From contig CACDDC010000002.1 in assembly GCA_902551455.1 (NCBI GenBank), positions 21,844 through 85,843 on the forward strand: a DNA stretch of 64,000 nt, read 5' to 3'. This document shows positions 19,036 to 28,447 of the stretch, piece by piece. The position numbers and the translations under genes were made by a program. Source of the DNA: an uncultured Pelagibacteraceae bacterium (lineage in GTDB: Bacteria; Pseudomonadota; Alphaproteobacteria; Pelagibacterales; Pelagibacteraceae). The notes under the pieces were generated by a model, which did not search any database, had not been told where the DNA came from, and saw nothing but the letters and a program-made list of their open reading frames with translations. Each line of letters starts with the position of its first letter. Positions within the stretch are counted from its first letter, which is position 1.

Positions 19036-20471
19036 TGGCTTCCAACACTATAGAATTTATTTTAAATAATAGGATACATAAAATTTCAAATCCTAATCCA
19101 AATGAAACAATTTTAAATTATATCAGATTAAATTTAAAAAAAACTGGTACAAAAGAAGGATGTGCCGAAGGCGGTTGTGGAGCTTGCACAATAGTTTTAG
19201 GAGAATTAATAAGAAACAATATTGAATACAAAGCAATAAATGCTTGCATAGCTTTTTTGCCAATTCTTAATGGCAAACAATTAATTTTAGTTGAAGATTT
19301 AATGTCTTCAGACGGCAAATTGCATCCAGTACAAGACGCAATGGTAAAATTTCATGGTTCACAGTGTGGATTTTGTACACCAGGATTTGTTATGTCAATG
19401 TTTGCTATGTATAAAAATAATAAAAATTTCAATGATGAAATAGTATCAGACTCATTATCTGGAAATTTATGCAGATGTACAGGTTATAGACCGATAATTG
19501 ATGCTGCTAAAAGTTTGAATAAAAAAAAATATATTGATAAATTTGAAAAATTTAAAAAAAAAACAATTAACCTTCTTAAAAAAATTAGAACAAAAAATAT
19601 AGTAATTAAAAATGAAAACAAAACATATTTTGCACCTAAAACAATAACTGAATTAAAAAAAGTTCTTAAAAAAAATCCTGATGCAAGATTATTAAGTGGT
19701 GGTACTGACCTTTCTTTAGAAGTAACTAAAGCTCATAAAGAAATAAAAAAAATAATATACTTAAATTCAATAAAAAAATTAGATTTTATTAAAAATAAAA
19801 AAAAAGAAATAGAAATAGGTGCAGGTACACCATTAATTACTTTTGAGAAATTTATAAAAAAATATTACCCAGATTTTAATAATATTTTAAGAAGATATGG
19901 ATCTGTTCAAATCAGGAATGTTGGAACAATAGCAGGAAATATTGCTACAGCATCACCTATAGGTGATACTTTGCCACTATTGTTATCGCTAGATGCCAAA
20001 CTAATTTTAGACGGATCAAAAAAAAAAGAGTCAATTTCATTAAATAAATTTTTTATAAGTTATCGTAAAACTAAACTTAAAAAAGGACAATTTATTTATT
20101 CTGTGAAAATACCTATATACAAAAAAAATATATTTAAAGCATACAAGGTATCAAAAAGATTTGATGATGATATTTCATCTGTTTGTGGATCTTTTAATAT
20201 TGAGATAAATCAAAATAAAATAAAAAAAATTAAAATAGCCTATGGAGGAATGTCTGAAATTCCAAAAAGAGCAAAAAAAACAGAAAAAATGCTTATCAAT
20301 TCTATTTTTTCTGAGCAAATATTTAATAAAGCAATTAATTATTTAAAAAATGACTATAAGCCAATAGATGATATGAGGGCCAGCAAGTCTTATAGAATGG
20401 AAGTAGCAAAAAATTTGTTAATGAAATGTTTTTTAGAAGTAAGAAATAAAAAAATACTTAGAATAAATTAA
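19035..20471 (+). CDS. xdhA: Xanthine dehydrogenase, small subunit (Fe-S and FAD)
   Basis: A 478-residue subunit carrying two [2Fe-2S] centres and FAD. The plant-type cluster uses Cys43, Cys48 and Cys51 in GCAEGGCGAC plus a later cysteine. The second cluster has SQCGFCTPGFVMSM and GNLCRCTGYRPI. The FAD domain begins near residue 195, with LLSGGTDLSLEV and VGTIAGNIATASPIGDTLP. It feeds electrons from the molybdenum site to NAD+. It overlaps uraH and xdhB by one base each. Confidence 0.95.
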   Translation: MASNTIEFILNNRIHKISNPNPNETILNYIRLNLKKTGTKEGCAEGGCGACTIVLGELIRNNIEYKAINACIAFLPILNGKQLILVEDLMSSDGKLHPVQDAMVKFHGSQCGFCTPGFVMSMFAMYKNNKNFNDEIVSDSLSGNLCRCTGYRPIIDAAKSLNKKKYIDKFEKFKKKTINLLKKIRTKNIVIKNENKTYFAPKTITELKKVLKKNPDARLLSGGTDLSLEVTKAHKEIKKIIYLNSIKKLDFIKNKKKEIEIGAGTPLITFEKFIKKYYPDFNNILRRYGSVQIRNVGTIAGNIATASPIGDTLPLLLSLDAKLILDGSKKKESISLNKFFISYRKTKLKKGQFIYSVKIPIYKKNIFKAYKVSKRFDDDISSVCGSFNIEINQNKIKKIKIAYGGMSEIPKRAKKTEKMLINSIFSEQIFNKAINYLKNDYKPIDDMRASKSYRMEVAKNLLMKCFLEVRNKKILRIN

Positions 20472-22771
20472 TGAAAAATAATAATTATATGCAAGTTAGT
20501 AGACCACACGATAGTGCATTTAAGCATGTTAGTGGATTTGCAGAATACACAGATGATATAAAAGAGCCAGAAGGAACTCTTTTTGGAGCAATAGGATGGA
20601 GTAAAAAAGCTAATGCAATAATTAAAAAAATTGATTTAAGCGAAGTTAAAACAAGCGAGGGAGTTGTTTCAATTGCAACAAGTTTAGATATTGAAGGTAG
20701 AAATGATGTTGGACCAGTTTTTGACGGAGATCCGATATTTACAGAAAAAAAGGTAGAATATTATGGCCAACCTTTATTTGCGGTAGCAGCTACTTCAATT
20801 AATTTAGCTAGAAAAGCTGTATTAAAAGCTAAAATTACTTATAAAGATTTACATCCAATCGTAACAATAAAAGAAGCTTTAAAAAAAAATAAACTTCTTT
20901 TCAATATAAGAAAAATAAAAAAAGGTAATCCGTCAAACAAAATCTTTAACTCTAAAAATTACCTAAAAGGAAATTTTACAACTGGAAGCCAAGAACATTT
21001 TTATTTAGAAGGACAAGTGGCATTTGTAATACCTAAAGAAGATAATGATTTAATTGTATATAGTTCAACTCAACACCCATCAGAAACGCAACAAATAATT
21101 TCAAAAATGCTAAATCAGAAAAGTAATTCTATAACTGTTTTAGTAAGAAGAATTGGTGGTGGATTTGGAGGAAAAGAAACAAATTTCATGACATCTAGTA
21201 TTTGTGCTCTACTTGCAAAAAAAACGAAAAGACCTGTAAAACTTAGATTAGATAGAGATGAAGATATAATTATAACTGGTAAGAGACATGAATTTTATTC
21301 TGAATATGAAGTTGGCTTTAATGATAGAGGGCTTATAAATGGTTTAAAAGTTAAACTAGCTTCAAAATGTGGAATGTCTCCAGATTTATCAGTTGCTATA
21401 AATGAAAGAGCATTACTACATATAGACAATGCATATTTTATTCCAAATATAGAAATTAATAATTATCTTTGTAAAACAAATACTTCCACTTCTACGGCAT
21501 TCAGAGGATTTGGTGGAAACCAAGGAATGATGGCAATAGAAAATATTATTGATTGTGTTGCTAGATACTTAAAAAAAGATCCATTAGAAGTCAGAAAAAT
21601 AAATTTTTACCAAAAAAATAAAAAAAATATAACTCATTATGGAATGAAAATTGAAGATAATGTAATTAATGAAATATTTGATAAGCTTGTAAAAAAATCT
21701 AACTATAAAAAAAGAGTTTTAGAAATAAAAAAATTTAATTCTAAAAATAATTATAAAAAAAAAGGAATTGCAATTACACCGGTAAAATTTGGAATTTCAT
21801 TTACAACTATTCATCTTAATCAAGCGGGAGCTCTAGTACATATTTATACCGATGGAAGCATACATTTGAATCATGGAGGTATTGAAATGGGTCAGGGAAC
21901 ACATACTAAAATTGCTCAGTTAGTAGCCAATTCATTTGGTTTAACTTATGATAAGGTGCAAATTTCTTCAACTAATACTTCCAAAGTTCCTAATACTTCC
22001 GCAAGTGCCGCTTCATCTACAACAGATTTAAATGGAGCAGCCGCACTTAATGCAGTATCAAAAATAAAGGCAAATTTAGAAAAATTTATTAAATCAAAAT
22101 ATAAAATTTTTTATAATAAAGAACCAATTTATAATAATGGATATATAATATTTGGGAATAGATCGTTTAAATTTGAAAACATTATTCAAGAAGCTTATTT
22201 AAATAGAATTTCTCTTTCATCATCTGGTTTTTACTCAACACCAAAAATAAAATTTAATAAGAACAAATTTTTTGGAAGGCCTTTTTATTATTTTTGTTAT
22301 GGAGCAGCTGTTACAGAAGTTACAATTGATACATTAACAGGAGAAAATATTATTAATAGAGTTGATATTTTACATGATGCAGGAAACGCAATTAACCCAG
22401 CTCTTGAATTAGGTCAAATAGAAGGAGGTTTTGTTCAAGGACAAGGGTGGTTAACAATGGAAGAGGTAAATTGGAATTCAAAAGGTAAAATAACAACTTT
22501 TTCACCTTCCACTTATAAAATACCAGCTATCAGCGATATCCCAAAAAAATTCAATGTTGAAATTTATAAGGAAGGAATAAATAAGGAGAATGTGGTTAAT
22601 AAATCTAAAACAACCGGAGAACCACCTCTTATGTTGGCAATGAGTGTTTTTTTTGCAATCAAAGATGCTATAGCTTCAATTGGAAATCATACAATCAGTC
22701 CAATTATTGATGCACCAGCTACTCCAGAAAATATACTTATGAGCATAAAAAATTTAAAATCAAAATTATGA
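20471..22771 (+). CDS. xdhB: Xanthine dehydrogenase, large subunit (molybdopterin-binding)
   Basis: A 766-residue molybdenum-cofactor subunit oxidising hypoxanthine and xanthine to urate. Motifs include RRIGGGFGGKE, TAFRGFGGNQGM, IEMGQGTHTKIAQL and the catalytic glutamate in TTGEPPLMLAM. Length fits XdhB. No XdhC-type cofactor-insertion chaperone lies next to it; one may be elsewhere. It overlaps the downstream deaminase gene by four bases. Confidence 0.95.
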   Translation: MKNNNYMQVSRPHDSAFKHVSGFAEYTDDIKEPEGTLFGAIGWSKKANAIIKKIDLSEVKTSEGVVSIATSLDIEGRNDVGPVFDGDPIFTEKKVEYYGQPLFAVAATSINLARKAVLKAKITYKDLHPIVTIKEALKKNKLLFNIRKIKKGNPSNKIFNSKNYLKGNFTTGSQEHFYLEGQVAFVIPKEDNDLIVYSSTQHPSETQQIISKMLNQKSNSITVLVRRIGGGFGGKETNFMTSSICALLAKKTKRPVKLRLDRDEDIIITGKRHEFYSEYEVGFNDRGLINGLKVKLASKCGMSPDLSVAINERALLHIDNAYFIPNIEINNYLCKTNTSTSTAFRGFGGNQGMMAIENIIDCVARYLKKDPLEVRKINFYQKNKKNITHYGMKIEDNVINEIFDKLVKKSNYKKRVLEIKKFNSKNNYKKKGIAITPVKFGISFTTIHLNQAGALVHIYTDGSIHLNHGGIEMGQGTHTKIAQLVANSFGLTYDKVQISSTNTSKVPNTSASAASSTTDLNGAAALNAVSKIKANLEKFIKSKYKIFYNKEPIYNNGYIIFGNRSFKFENIIQEAYLNRISLSSSGFYSTPKIKFNKNKFFGRPFYYFCYGAAVTEVTIDTLTGENIINRVDILHDAGNAINPALELGQIEGGFVQGQGWLTMEEVNWNSKGKITTFSPSTYKIPAISDIPKKFNVEIYKEGINKENVVNKSKTTGEPPLMLAMSVFFAIKDAIASIGNHTISPIIDAPATPENILMSIKNLKSKL

Positions 22772-23232
22772 AAAATGAATTTATGAAAAGAGCTATAGAG
22801 CTTTCAATTAAAAGTGTAAATAATGGAGGAGGACCATTCGGTAGCGTTATTGTTAAAAACAACAAAATTATATCAGAAGGATTTAATAAAGTTACATCTT
22901 CAAAAGATCCCACGGCGCATGGAGAAATAGTTGCAATACGTGAAGCATGTAAAAAATTAAGCGATTTTAGTCTTAAAGGTTGTGAATTATATTCTAATTG
23001 TGAACCTTGTCCGATGTGCTTATCAGCAATTTATTGGGCTAGAATTGAAAAAATATATTATGCAAATACGAGGGAAGATGCTCAAAAAATTGATTTTGAC
23101 GACTCATTTATTTATTCTGAATTTCAAAAAGACATTAATCAAAGAAAAATACCAATATTTCAAATGATGAGAAATGAAGCATTAGAAGCTTTTGAATTAT
23201 GGGATAAAAAAAAAGATAAAATAAAATATTAA
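22768..23232 (+). CDS. guaD: Guanine deaminase-type nucleoside/base deaminase
   Basis: A 154-residue cytidine-deaminase-fold zinc hydrolase. The zinc site is TAHGEIVAIREAC and CEPCPMCLSAIYWARI. The N terminus (RAIELSIKSVNNGGGPFGSV) and location after xdhB favour guanine deaminase (guanine to xanthine) of the GuaD type over tRNA adenosine deaminase. It would feed xanthine dehydrogenase. It starts inside the xdhB stop and ends at the PuuD-like gene start. Confidence 0.87.
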   Translation: MKNEFMKRAIELSIKSVNNGGGPFGSVIVKNNKIISEGFNKVTSSKDPTAHGEIVAIREACKKLSDFSLKGCELYSNCEPCPMCLSAIYWARIEKIYYANTREDAQKIDFDDSFIYSEFQKDINQRKIPIFQMMRNEALEAFELWDKKKDKIKY

Positions 23233-24143
23233 TGGATATTTTAGCTTATACATTTAAATGGTTAGAATTATTATTAAGATGGGGACACGTTCTTTTTGCG
23301 ATATTATGGGTTGGAAATAGTTTTTTATTTAATTATCTAGATAATAAACTAAATAAAAACATTACTAGCAATGATGTCGACGCTGAAGGTTATTTAATGC
23401 ATTCAGGTTATTACTACAAGTTAAGTAGATTAAAAAAATCTCCACCCATAGATTATATTAATAGACTGGTAATATTTAAATGGCAAAGTTATCTAACTTT
23501 TATTACTGGTATTTTGTTACTAATAATTATTTACTACAAAAATTCTGGCATTTTAATGGTAGACAAAAGAGTATTGGAAATTTCCCCATTAAATGCAATT
23601 CTTATTTCTGCAGCATCTATTATAATTTCTTGGATTGTTTACGATTTTTTATGTAAGTCTAAATTAATAAATAATAATGTTATTTTTTCATTAAGTATAT
23701 TTATTTTGCTTGTTATTATTTCTTTTGTTTTAACTAAAATATTTGGTTCAAAATTTGCATTTTTGAGTGTTGGGTTAATAATTGGAACGAATATGTTTGG
23801 AAATGTGTTTACAGTAATTATTCCTAATCAAATGAATATAATAAATAGCAGTAAAAAAAATGAAAAATTTGATACCAGTTTATCATTAGCAGCTAAGCAG
23901 AGATCAATTCACAATAATTACTCAACTTTTTTAGTTTTATTTATAATGCTTTCTGGTCATTATAGCTTTATAATTTATCATAAATATAATTGGCTTATAT
24001 TATGTTTAGTTGGAATAATTTCTGTTGCCGCAAGACATTACTTTAATTTAAGAGGAAGAAACATTCATAGGTTGTATATTCTTATAAGTTCAATCTTTGC
24101 TTTAATTGTTCTTGCGGTTTTACTTTTAATTTTTAAAAATTAA
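23232..24143 (+). CDS. puuD: PuuD-like membrane urate oxidase without cytochrome c domain
   Basis: A 303-residue inner-membrane protein matching the N-terminal domain of PuuD-type urate hydroxylases: RWGHVLFAILWVGNSFLFNY and LMHSGYYYKLSRLKKS near the start, then seven to eight helices and TNMFGNVFTVIIPNQ. Placed between purine deaminase and HIU-hydrolase genes, it would oxidise urate to 5-hydroxyisourate. Canonical PuuD carries a C-terminal c-type cytochrome; no CxxCH motif occurs here. Electrons may pass to a separate carrier. Confidence 0.85.
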   Translation: MDILAYTFKWLELLLRWGHVLFAILWVGNSFLFNYLDNKLNKNITSNDVDAEGYLMHSGYYYKLSRLKKSPPIDYINRLVIFKWQSYLTFITGILLLIIIYYKNSGILMVDKRVLEISPLNAILISAASIIISWIVYDFLCKSKLINNNVIFSLSIFILLVIISFVLTKIFGSKFAFLSVGLIIGTNMFGNVFTVIIPNQMNIINSSKKNEKFDTSLSLAAKQRSIHNNYSTFLVLFIMLSGHYSFIIYHKYNWLILCLVGIISVAARHYFNLRGRNIHRLYILISSIFALIVLAVLLLIFKN

Positions 24144-24157
24144 TATTATAGAAACAT

Positions 24158-24682
24158 ATGTCAGAAAAATTAATTGTTAGCTGGGAAGAGTACAACGAGA
24201 CAGTAGAGAAATTAGCAATTCAAATAGAGGAAAGTAATTATAAACCCACAATACTAATTGGTATAATGCGAGGTGCAGCTCCTATGATTGATGTTTTAAG
24301 CAGGATTTTTAAATTAAAATGTGCTTATTTAGCGGTTGAGTCTTATAGCGGTAAAGGAATTGAAGATGAACAAGGTGATATTGTTTTTTCAAGGGAAATG
24401 AGTTGTATTGCACCAAATATGGGAGGTAGAATTTTGCTTTGTGATGATTTGTCTGACACTGGAATTACTTTTAATAAAAGCATAGATTGGCTAAAAAAAT
24501 ATGAACCTATTAAAAATAAAATAGAAGATATAAAAACAGCTACCTTATGGAAGAAAAAAAAATCAACATTTGATCCTGATTATTGTGCTGTAAATTTACC
24601 AGATAATCCATGGATTGTTCAACCATTTGAAATTTACGAAGAAATAAGAATAGAAGATATTATTAAGAAACACCGTAAATAA
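24158..24682 (+). CDS. Purine phosphoribosyltransferase (xanthine/hypoxanthine type)
   Basis: A 174-residue type I phosphoribosyltransferase. The PRPP-binding loop is ILLCDDLSDTGITFNKS, preceded by ILIGIMRGAAPMIDVLSR. Its position at the end of the purine operon suggests it salvages xanthine, guanine or hypoxanthine to nucleotides, competing with degradation. Gpt-like is a reasonable guess but the base specificity cannot be read. It sits 14 bases after the PuuD-like gene and converges on the AzgA-type permease. Confidence 0.82.
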   Translation: MSEKLIVSWEEYNETVEKLAIQIEESNYKPTILIGIMRGAAPMIDVLSRIFKLKCAYLAVESYSGKGIEDEQGDIVFSREMSCIAPNMGGRILLCDDLSDTGITFNKSIDWLKKYEPIKNKIEDIKTATLWKKKKSTFDPDYCAVNLPDNPWIVQPFEIYEEIRIEDIIKKHRK

Positions 24683-24708
24683 AAAAAAGGGCGATCCTAA
24701 GACCGCCC
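24681..24708 (-). terminator. Intrinsic terminator of the AzgA-type permease gene
   Basis: On the minus strand an 8-bp stem (GGGCGGTC/GATCGCCC, one G-T wobble, TTAG loop) is followed by eight T. On the plus strand the stem has a mismatch and lacks a T run, so the hairpin is chiefly a minus-strand terminator, 24 bases past the permease stop. It may also slow plus-strand read-through. Confidence 0.85.
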
Positions 24709-24732
24709 AATTTAATAATATTACTAGTAAAT

Positions 24733-26022
24733 TTATGCTACTGCAAAACTAATTACACTTAGCACAGCTATAACCCATATAGCAGGGCTAGTAGAGTCAA
24801 ATTTTCCAGTGCAGATTTTAACTGCTGCATAAGAAACAAATGCTAAAGCTATTCCATTAGATATAGAATATGTAAATGGCATAGCGATCATAGCAAGTAC
24901 TGCTGGTCCTGACTCAGCTATATCATCCCATTCGATATCTGTAATATTTCTTACAAATAGTGTTGCAATGTAAATTAATGCAGCACCATCTATTTCTTTT
25001 GGTAAAGATGTAGCAAGTGGACTAAAGAATAAACAAGCTAAGAATAAAACACCTATTACAAGTGAAGTCATTCCTGTTCTTCCTCCAGCTTTTACACCAG
25101 CAGCACTTTCCACGTATGTTGTAACTGTAGAAGTACCTAGCATAGATCCTACAACAGTAGATGCACTATCAGACAACATTGCTTTATCAATGTCTTTTAT
25201 TTTACCATCAGGCCCTATTTTGCCTGACACATTAGCAACACTTGTAAGTGTTCCTGCGGTATCAAAAAAGTCGATAAAAAATAATGTGAAAATTACTGTT
25301 ACCATTGATGCACTTAGCGCAGCACCTAAATCAAAAGTCATTAAGTGTGTCATTGGTGGTGGAGCAGACATAACCCCATTAAATTGGCCTAAGCCTGTAA
25401 CCCAAGCAATTGCACTAAATACAATTATTCCAATAATAATGTTTCCTTTGATTTTCATTTTTTCCATTACTATCATTGAAATAAAAGCTCCTGCTCCTAA
25501 TAAAAGAAGAGGATTAGAAACATCACCTAGCTGAACAAGTGTCACCGGATTATCTGCAGTAAGTCCCATAATTTCAAAACCAATAATAGCAAGAAATAGA
25601 CCGATACCTGCTCCGATACCAAGTTTTAAACTTTTTGGAATCGAATTGATCAGCCAAGCTCTAATTGGCGTTAATGAAATAACTAAGAAGAGAACACCTG
25701 CAACTAATACAGCACCTAGTGCTTCAGCTGGGGTATATTTCATTCCTAAACAAACTCCATAAGCGATAAAGGCATTAATACCCATACCAGGAGCAAGTCC
25801 AACGGGCCAAGTTTTAGCGTAAAATGCAGCAATAAAACATGCTAATGCTGTAGCAAGAGCTGTCGCTGTAAAAACACCACCAAAATCAAATCCGCCGTCG
25901 GCAAGTATGACAGGATTTAAGAACATAATATAAGCCATTGTCAGGAAGGTCGACACCCCTGCAATTACTTCTGTTCTAAAATCTGTCTTATGTTTTTTAT
26001 AGTCAAAGTATTTATCTAACAT
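24733..26022 (-). CDS. NCS2 purine permease, AzgA family
   Basis: A 429-residue permease of the AzgA-type hypoxanthine/adenine/guanine:proton symporters. Signatures are RTEVIAGVSTFLTMAYIMFL, NPVILADGGFDFG, LAPGMGINAFIAY and TVTTYVESAAGVKAGGRTG. Start ATG at 26022 is preceded by a strong GGAGGT Shine-Dalgarno; the in-frame extension to 26169 has no family similarity. It converges on the purine operon and shares its theme. Adenine, guanine or hypoxanthine uptake is likely. Confidence 0.92.
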   Translation of the reverse strand: MLDKYFDYKKHKTDFRTEVIAGVSTFLTMAYIMFLNPVILADGGFDFGGVFTATALATALACFIAAFYAKTWPVGLAPGMGINAFIAYGVCLGMKYTPAEALGAVLVAGVLFLVISLTPIRAWLINSIPKSLKLGIGAGIGLFLAIIGFEIMGLTADNPVTLVQLGDVSNPLLLLGAGAFISMIVMEKMKIKGNIIIGIIVFSAIAWVTGLGQFNGVMSAPPPMTHLMTFDLGAALSASMVTVIFTLFFIDFFDTAGTLTSVANVSGKIGPDGKIKDIDKAMLSDSASTVVGSMLGTSTVTTYVESAAGVKAGGRTGMTSLVIGVLFLACLFFSPLATSLPKEIDGAALIYIATLFVRNITDIEWDDIAESGPAVLAMIAMPFTYSISNGIALAFVSYAAVKICTGKFDSTSPAIWVIAVLSVISFAVA

Positions 26023-26168
26023 TAGACCTCCAAATTGAGACGACTGTAATTGATTCGAAACAAAATATCCTACGCAAAATATGAATAAGGGCCCAAATGT
26101 TAATAAAATAATTTTTTTTACAACTTTAAAGTTAATTTTTTCTAACAAATTGATGATAGAATCAGTCA

Positions 26169-26471
26169 ATGAAATTAAGATTCTTATTAATTATTATTTC
26201 AAGTTTATTGATATTATCAAGTTGTGAAACAATTAAAAAAAAATCTGATTCTGTTGCAAAAAAAGAAAACGATAAATTTGGTAAATTCATAGGCGATCAT
26301 ATTGAAGAATTAAAAATTGAACTTGGAAATTCAACAGAAGATTATCTTAATGAAAAAGGCAATAAAATTTTTGTTTATAAAAGCAAAAAATACGGAATAA
26401 CTTGTGAAAGAAAATTCGAGGTTGATGAAAAACTAATTATTATTGGTTTTTCCTCGAGCGGATGTATTTAA
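26169..26471 (+). CDS. Small lipoprotein of unknown function
   Basis: A 100-residue protein with a lipoprotein signal peptide ending LILSSC, then a lysine-rich linker. The C-terminal globular part contains two cysteines (GITCERKF and the terminal SSGCI) that could form a disulfide. I do not recognise a family. It lies between two divergently placed purine permease genes, which does not itself indicate a role. Confidence 0.6.
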   Translation: MKLRFLLIIISSLLILSSCETIKKKSDSVAKKENDKFGKFIGDHIEELKIELGNSTEDYLNEKGNKIFVYKSKKYGITCERKFEVDEKLIIIGFSSSGCI

Positions 26472-26575
26472 ATTTAAAAATAGTTAATTTATTCCTTATT
26501 TTCTAAATAAATTCTTATATCAATAGCTATGTATTTAAAATAATATAACAACATTATATTAAGGAAGGAGAATAT

Positions 26576-27892
26576 ATGGCTACAAAAAGAACATTAAGTT
26601 CAGGAGCCACTAACAAGAAACTGCCACTCAATCAATCTATACCTTTAGGTATTCAACATGTTTTTGCAATGTTTGCGGGCAACATCACTGTTCCATTGAT
26701 TGTCGCTGGTGTTTTTGGAGTGACAACTGAAGAAAAAATATTTTTAATTCAAATGGCCTTGTTTGCCGCTGGTGTAGCAACAATTATACAAACTGTAGGA
26801 TATAAAAATATTGGTTCAAGGCTTCCGATTATTCAAGGAACAAGTTTTGCTTTTATTCCTATAATGTTGCCCTTTAAGGCTTTTGGTTTGGGAGCAATTT
26901 TTACAGCCGCATTTATAGGAGGAATTTTTCAAATATGGATTGGTAAAATGTTAAAACCAATTCGTCACATGTTTCCTCCATTAGTAACAGGAATAGTTGT
27001 GTTAATGATTGGAATCAGTCTGCTTAAAGTTGGTTTTAAGTATGCTGGAGGCGGGGTCTGGTTAATGAATAATAAACCAGAAATCTTTGCAAATTGGGAA
27101 CATTTAACTATTGCTGGTACAGTTTTAATAGTTGCGCTTTTAACAAACTTAAAAGGAAAAGGAATGGTATCCGCAGCTTCTATACTTATTGGAATAATAG
27201 CAGGATTTGTTGTCGCTGCATTGTTAGGACAAGTTAGATGGGGAAAAATAGAAGCAGCTGAATGGTTTGCATTTCCAATGCCATTACAATATGGAATAGA
27301 TTTTGTTTGGGGTGCAGTAATATTGATGTTGTTCATGTCTATAGTAACAACAATTGAAACTATTGGAGATATTAGTGCTACAACAATGGGCGGAGCTAAC
27401 AGAGAAGCTACTGATAAAGAACTTTCTGGCGGTATAATGGCTGATGGAGTTGGAACAGCTTTTGCATCAATATTTAATGCAATGCCAAATACTTCTTATT
27501 CACAAAATGCAGGACTTGTTGCTTTCACCGGAGTAATCAGCAGGCATGTAGGAACTGTTGCTGGCGTTATTTTAATATTATTAGGATTATTTCCAAAACT
27601 TGGAGGAATTATTGCCGCAATGCCAGATTCTGTAATTGGTGGAGCAGCTATTATAATGTTTGGATTAATTGCTGGAGCAGGAATAAAACTTATTTCAAAA
27701 TCAGAAATGAACCAAAGAAATATTTTAATATTAGCTTTATCATTATCTTTTGGAATTGGTTTATACGCTTTTCCTGAATTTGTTGCTCATATTCCAGATT
27801 TTGGGATTAAATTAAAACTGCTTTTAACAACAGGATTAATACCTGCTGGATTACTAGCATTTATTTTAAACGCAACACTACCAAAAAAATAA
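26576..27892 (+). CDS. Uracil-xanthine permease family transporter (NCS2, UraA/UacT type)
   Basis: A 438-residue NCS2 symporter with about 14 helices. Motifs: PLGIQHVFAMFAGNITVPLI, the helix-3 LPIIQGTSFAFIP, the substrate-site MSIVTTIETIGDISATT and the family NTSYSQNAGLVAFTGV. A good AAGGAAGGAG ribosome site precedes ATG 26576. Xanthine, urate or uracil are candidate substrates; context (xanthine dehydrogenase and urate oxidase) favours xanthine or urate. Confidence 0.92.
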   Translation: MATKRTLSSGATNKKLPLNQSIPLGIQHVFAMFAGNITVPLIVAGVFGVTTEEKIFLIQMALFAAGVATIIQTVGYKNIGSRLPIIQGTSFAFIPIMLPFKAFGLGAIFTAAFIGGIFQIWIGKMLKPIRHMFPPLVTGIVVLMIGISLLKVGFKYAGGGVWLMNNKPEIFANWEHLTIAGTVLIVALLTNLKGKGMVSAASILIGIIAGFVVAALLGQVRWGKIEAAEWFAFPMPLQYGIDFVWGAVILMLFMSIVTTIETIGDISATTMGGANREATDKELSGGIMADGVGTAFASIFNAMPNTSYSQNAGLVAFTGVISRHVGTVAGVILILLGLFPKLGGIIAAMPDSVIGGAAIIMFGLIAGAGIKLISKSEMNQRNILILALSLSFGIGLYAFPEFVAHIPDFGIKLKLLLTTGLIPAGLLAFILNATLPKK

Positions 27893-27904
27893 TTAAATTA
27901 ATAC

Positions 27905-27927
27905 TTGTGGGGACTTAGTCCCCACAA
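27905..27927. terminator. Strong stem-loop between convergent permease and hsp20 genes
   Basis: TTGTGGGGAC and its exact complement form a 10-bp stem around a 3-base loop, 12 bases past the permease stop and 14 before the hsp20 stop. No T run follows on either strand, so it may act as an mRNA 3'-end stabiliser or weak bidirectional terminator. Confidence 0.6.
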
Positions 27928-27940
27928 ATAAGGTTTAAAC

Positions 27941-28387
27941 TTATTTAATATCTATAAGTTTTTTCTTTTTATATTCTGGTACAATTCTTTCACAAGCTAT
28001 CGTTAAAAGACCATCCTTCAATTCTGCACCACCTACTTTCACATCATCTGCAATTGTAAACGATCTTGCGAATTGTCTTTGAGAAATACCTTTATGAATA
28101 ATTTCACCATCATCATTTTTATTTTCAGACTTATTAACTTGTTTTGTTCTTACAGTTAATAAATTGTCTTCAAACTCTACCTCGACATCTTTTTTGTTAA
28201 AGCCAGCTAGAGCAACTTCAATTGAGTAATTGTCCTTACCAGTTTTTCTTATGTTGTATGGTGGATAATTTGACTGCATAGCCAAACTCCCATTTCCCAG
28301 CATATTTTCAAATTGGTCAAACATATCATCAAAACCAATTGAAAAAGGTCTTAGTGAGTTAAATATAGATAGATCCTTACTTGTCAT
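27941..28387 (-). CDS. ibpA: Small heat-shock protein, Hsp20/alpha-crystallin family
   Basis: A 148-residue IbpA-like holdase chaperone. The N terminus reads SIFNSLRPFSIGFDDMFDQ, as in class A proteobacterial Hsp20s. The alpha-crystallin domain includes PPYNIRKTGKDNYSIEVAL, GFNKKDVEVEFEDNLLTV, RQFARSFTIADDVKV and LKDGLLTIACERIVPE with an IPE-like tail. The start at 28387 follows a GGAGGA ribosome site; an extension to 28435 lacks one. The leader has a sigma-32-like promoter and a ROSE-like hairpin over the Shine-Dalgarno. Confidence 0.94.
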   Translation of the reverse strand: MTSKDLSIFNSLRPFSIGFDDMFDQFENMLGNGSLAMQSNYPPYNIRKTGKDNYSIEVALAGFNKKDVEVEFEDNLLTVRTKQVNKSENKNDDGEIIHKGISQRQFARSFTIADDVKVGGAELKDGLLTIACERIVPEYKKKKLIDIK

Positions 28388-28392
28388 TCTAT

Positions 28393-28440
28393 CCTCCTTT
28401 GTTAGCAAGGTTATTTTGTAAGCCCCATTAGGCAACTTAC
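28393..28440 (-). promoter_or_regulatory. ROSE-like RNA thermometer in the hsp20 leader
   Basis: On the minus strand CCTTGCT (28404-28410) pairs with AGGAGG (28393-28398) across a 5-base loop, leaving one bulged G. An anti-Shine-Dalgarno of the U-U/C-GCU type with a bulged G is the hallmark of ROSE thermometers of alphaproteobacterial small heat-shock genes. A second stem (GTAAG/CTTAC, 28418-28440) lies upstream, as in ROSE leaders. The ribosome site would be masked when cold. Structure is predicted by eye. Confidence 0.6.
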
Positions 28441-28447
28441 ATTTAGT

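Noticed and set aside
26023-26169. N-terminal extension of the AzgA-type permease
   Set aside because: The family N terminus and a strong GGAGGT site support ATG 26022; the extension covers the promoter region shared with the lipoprotein gene.
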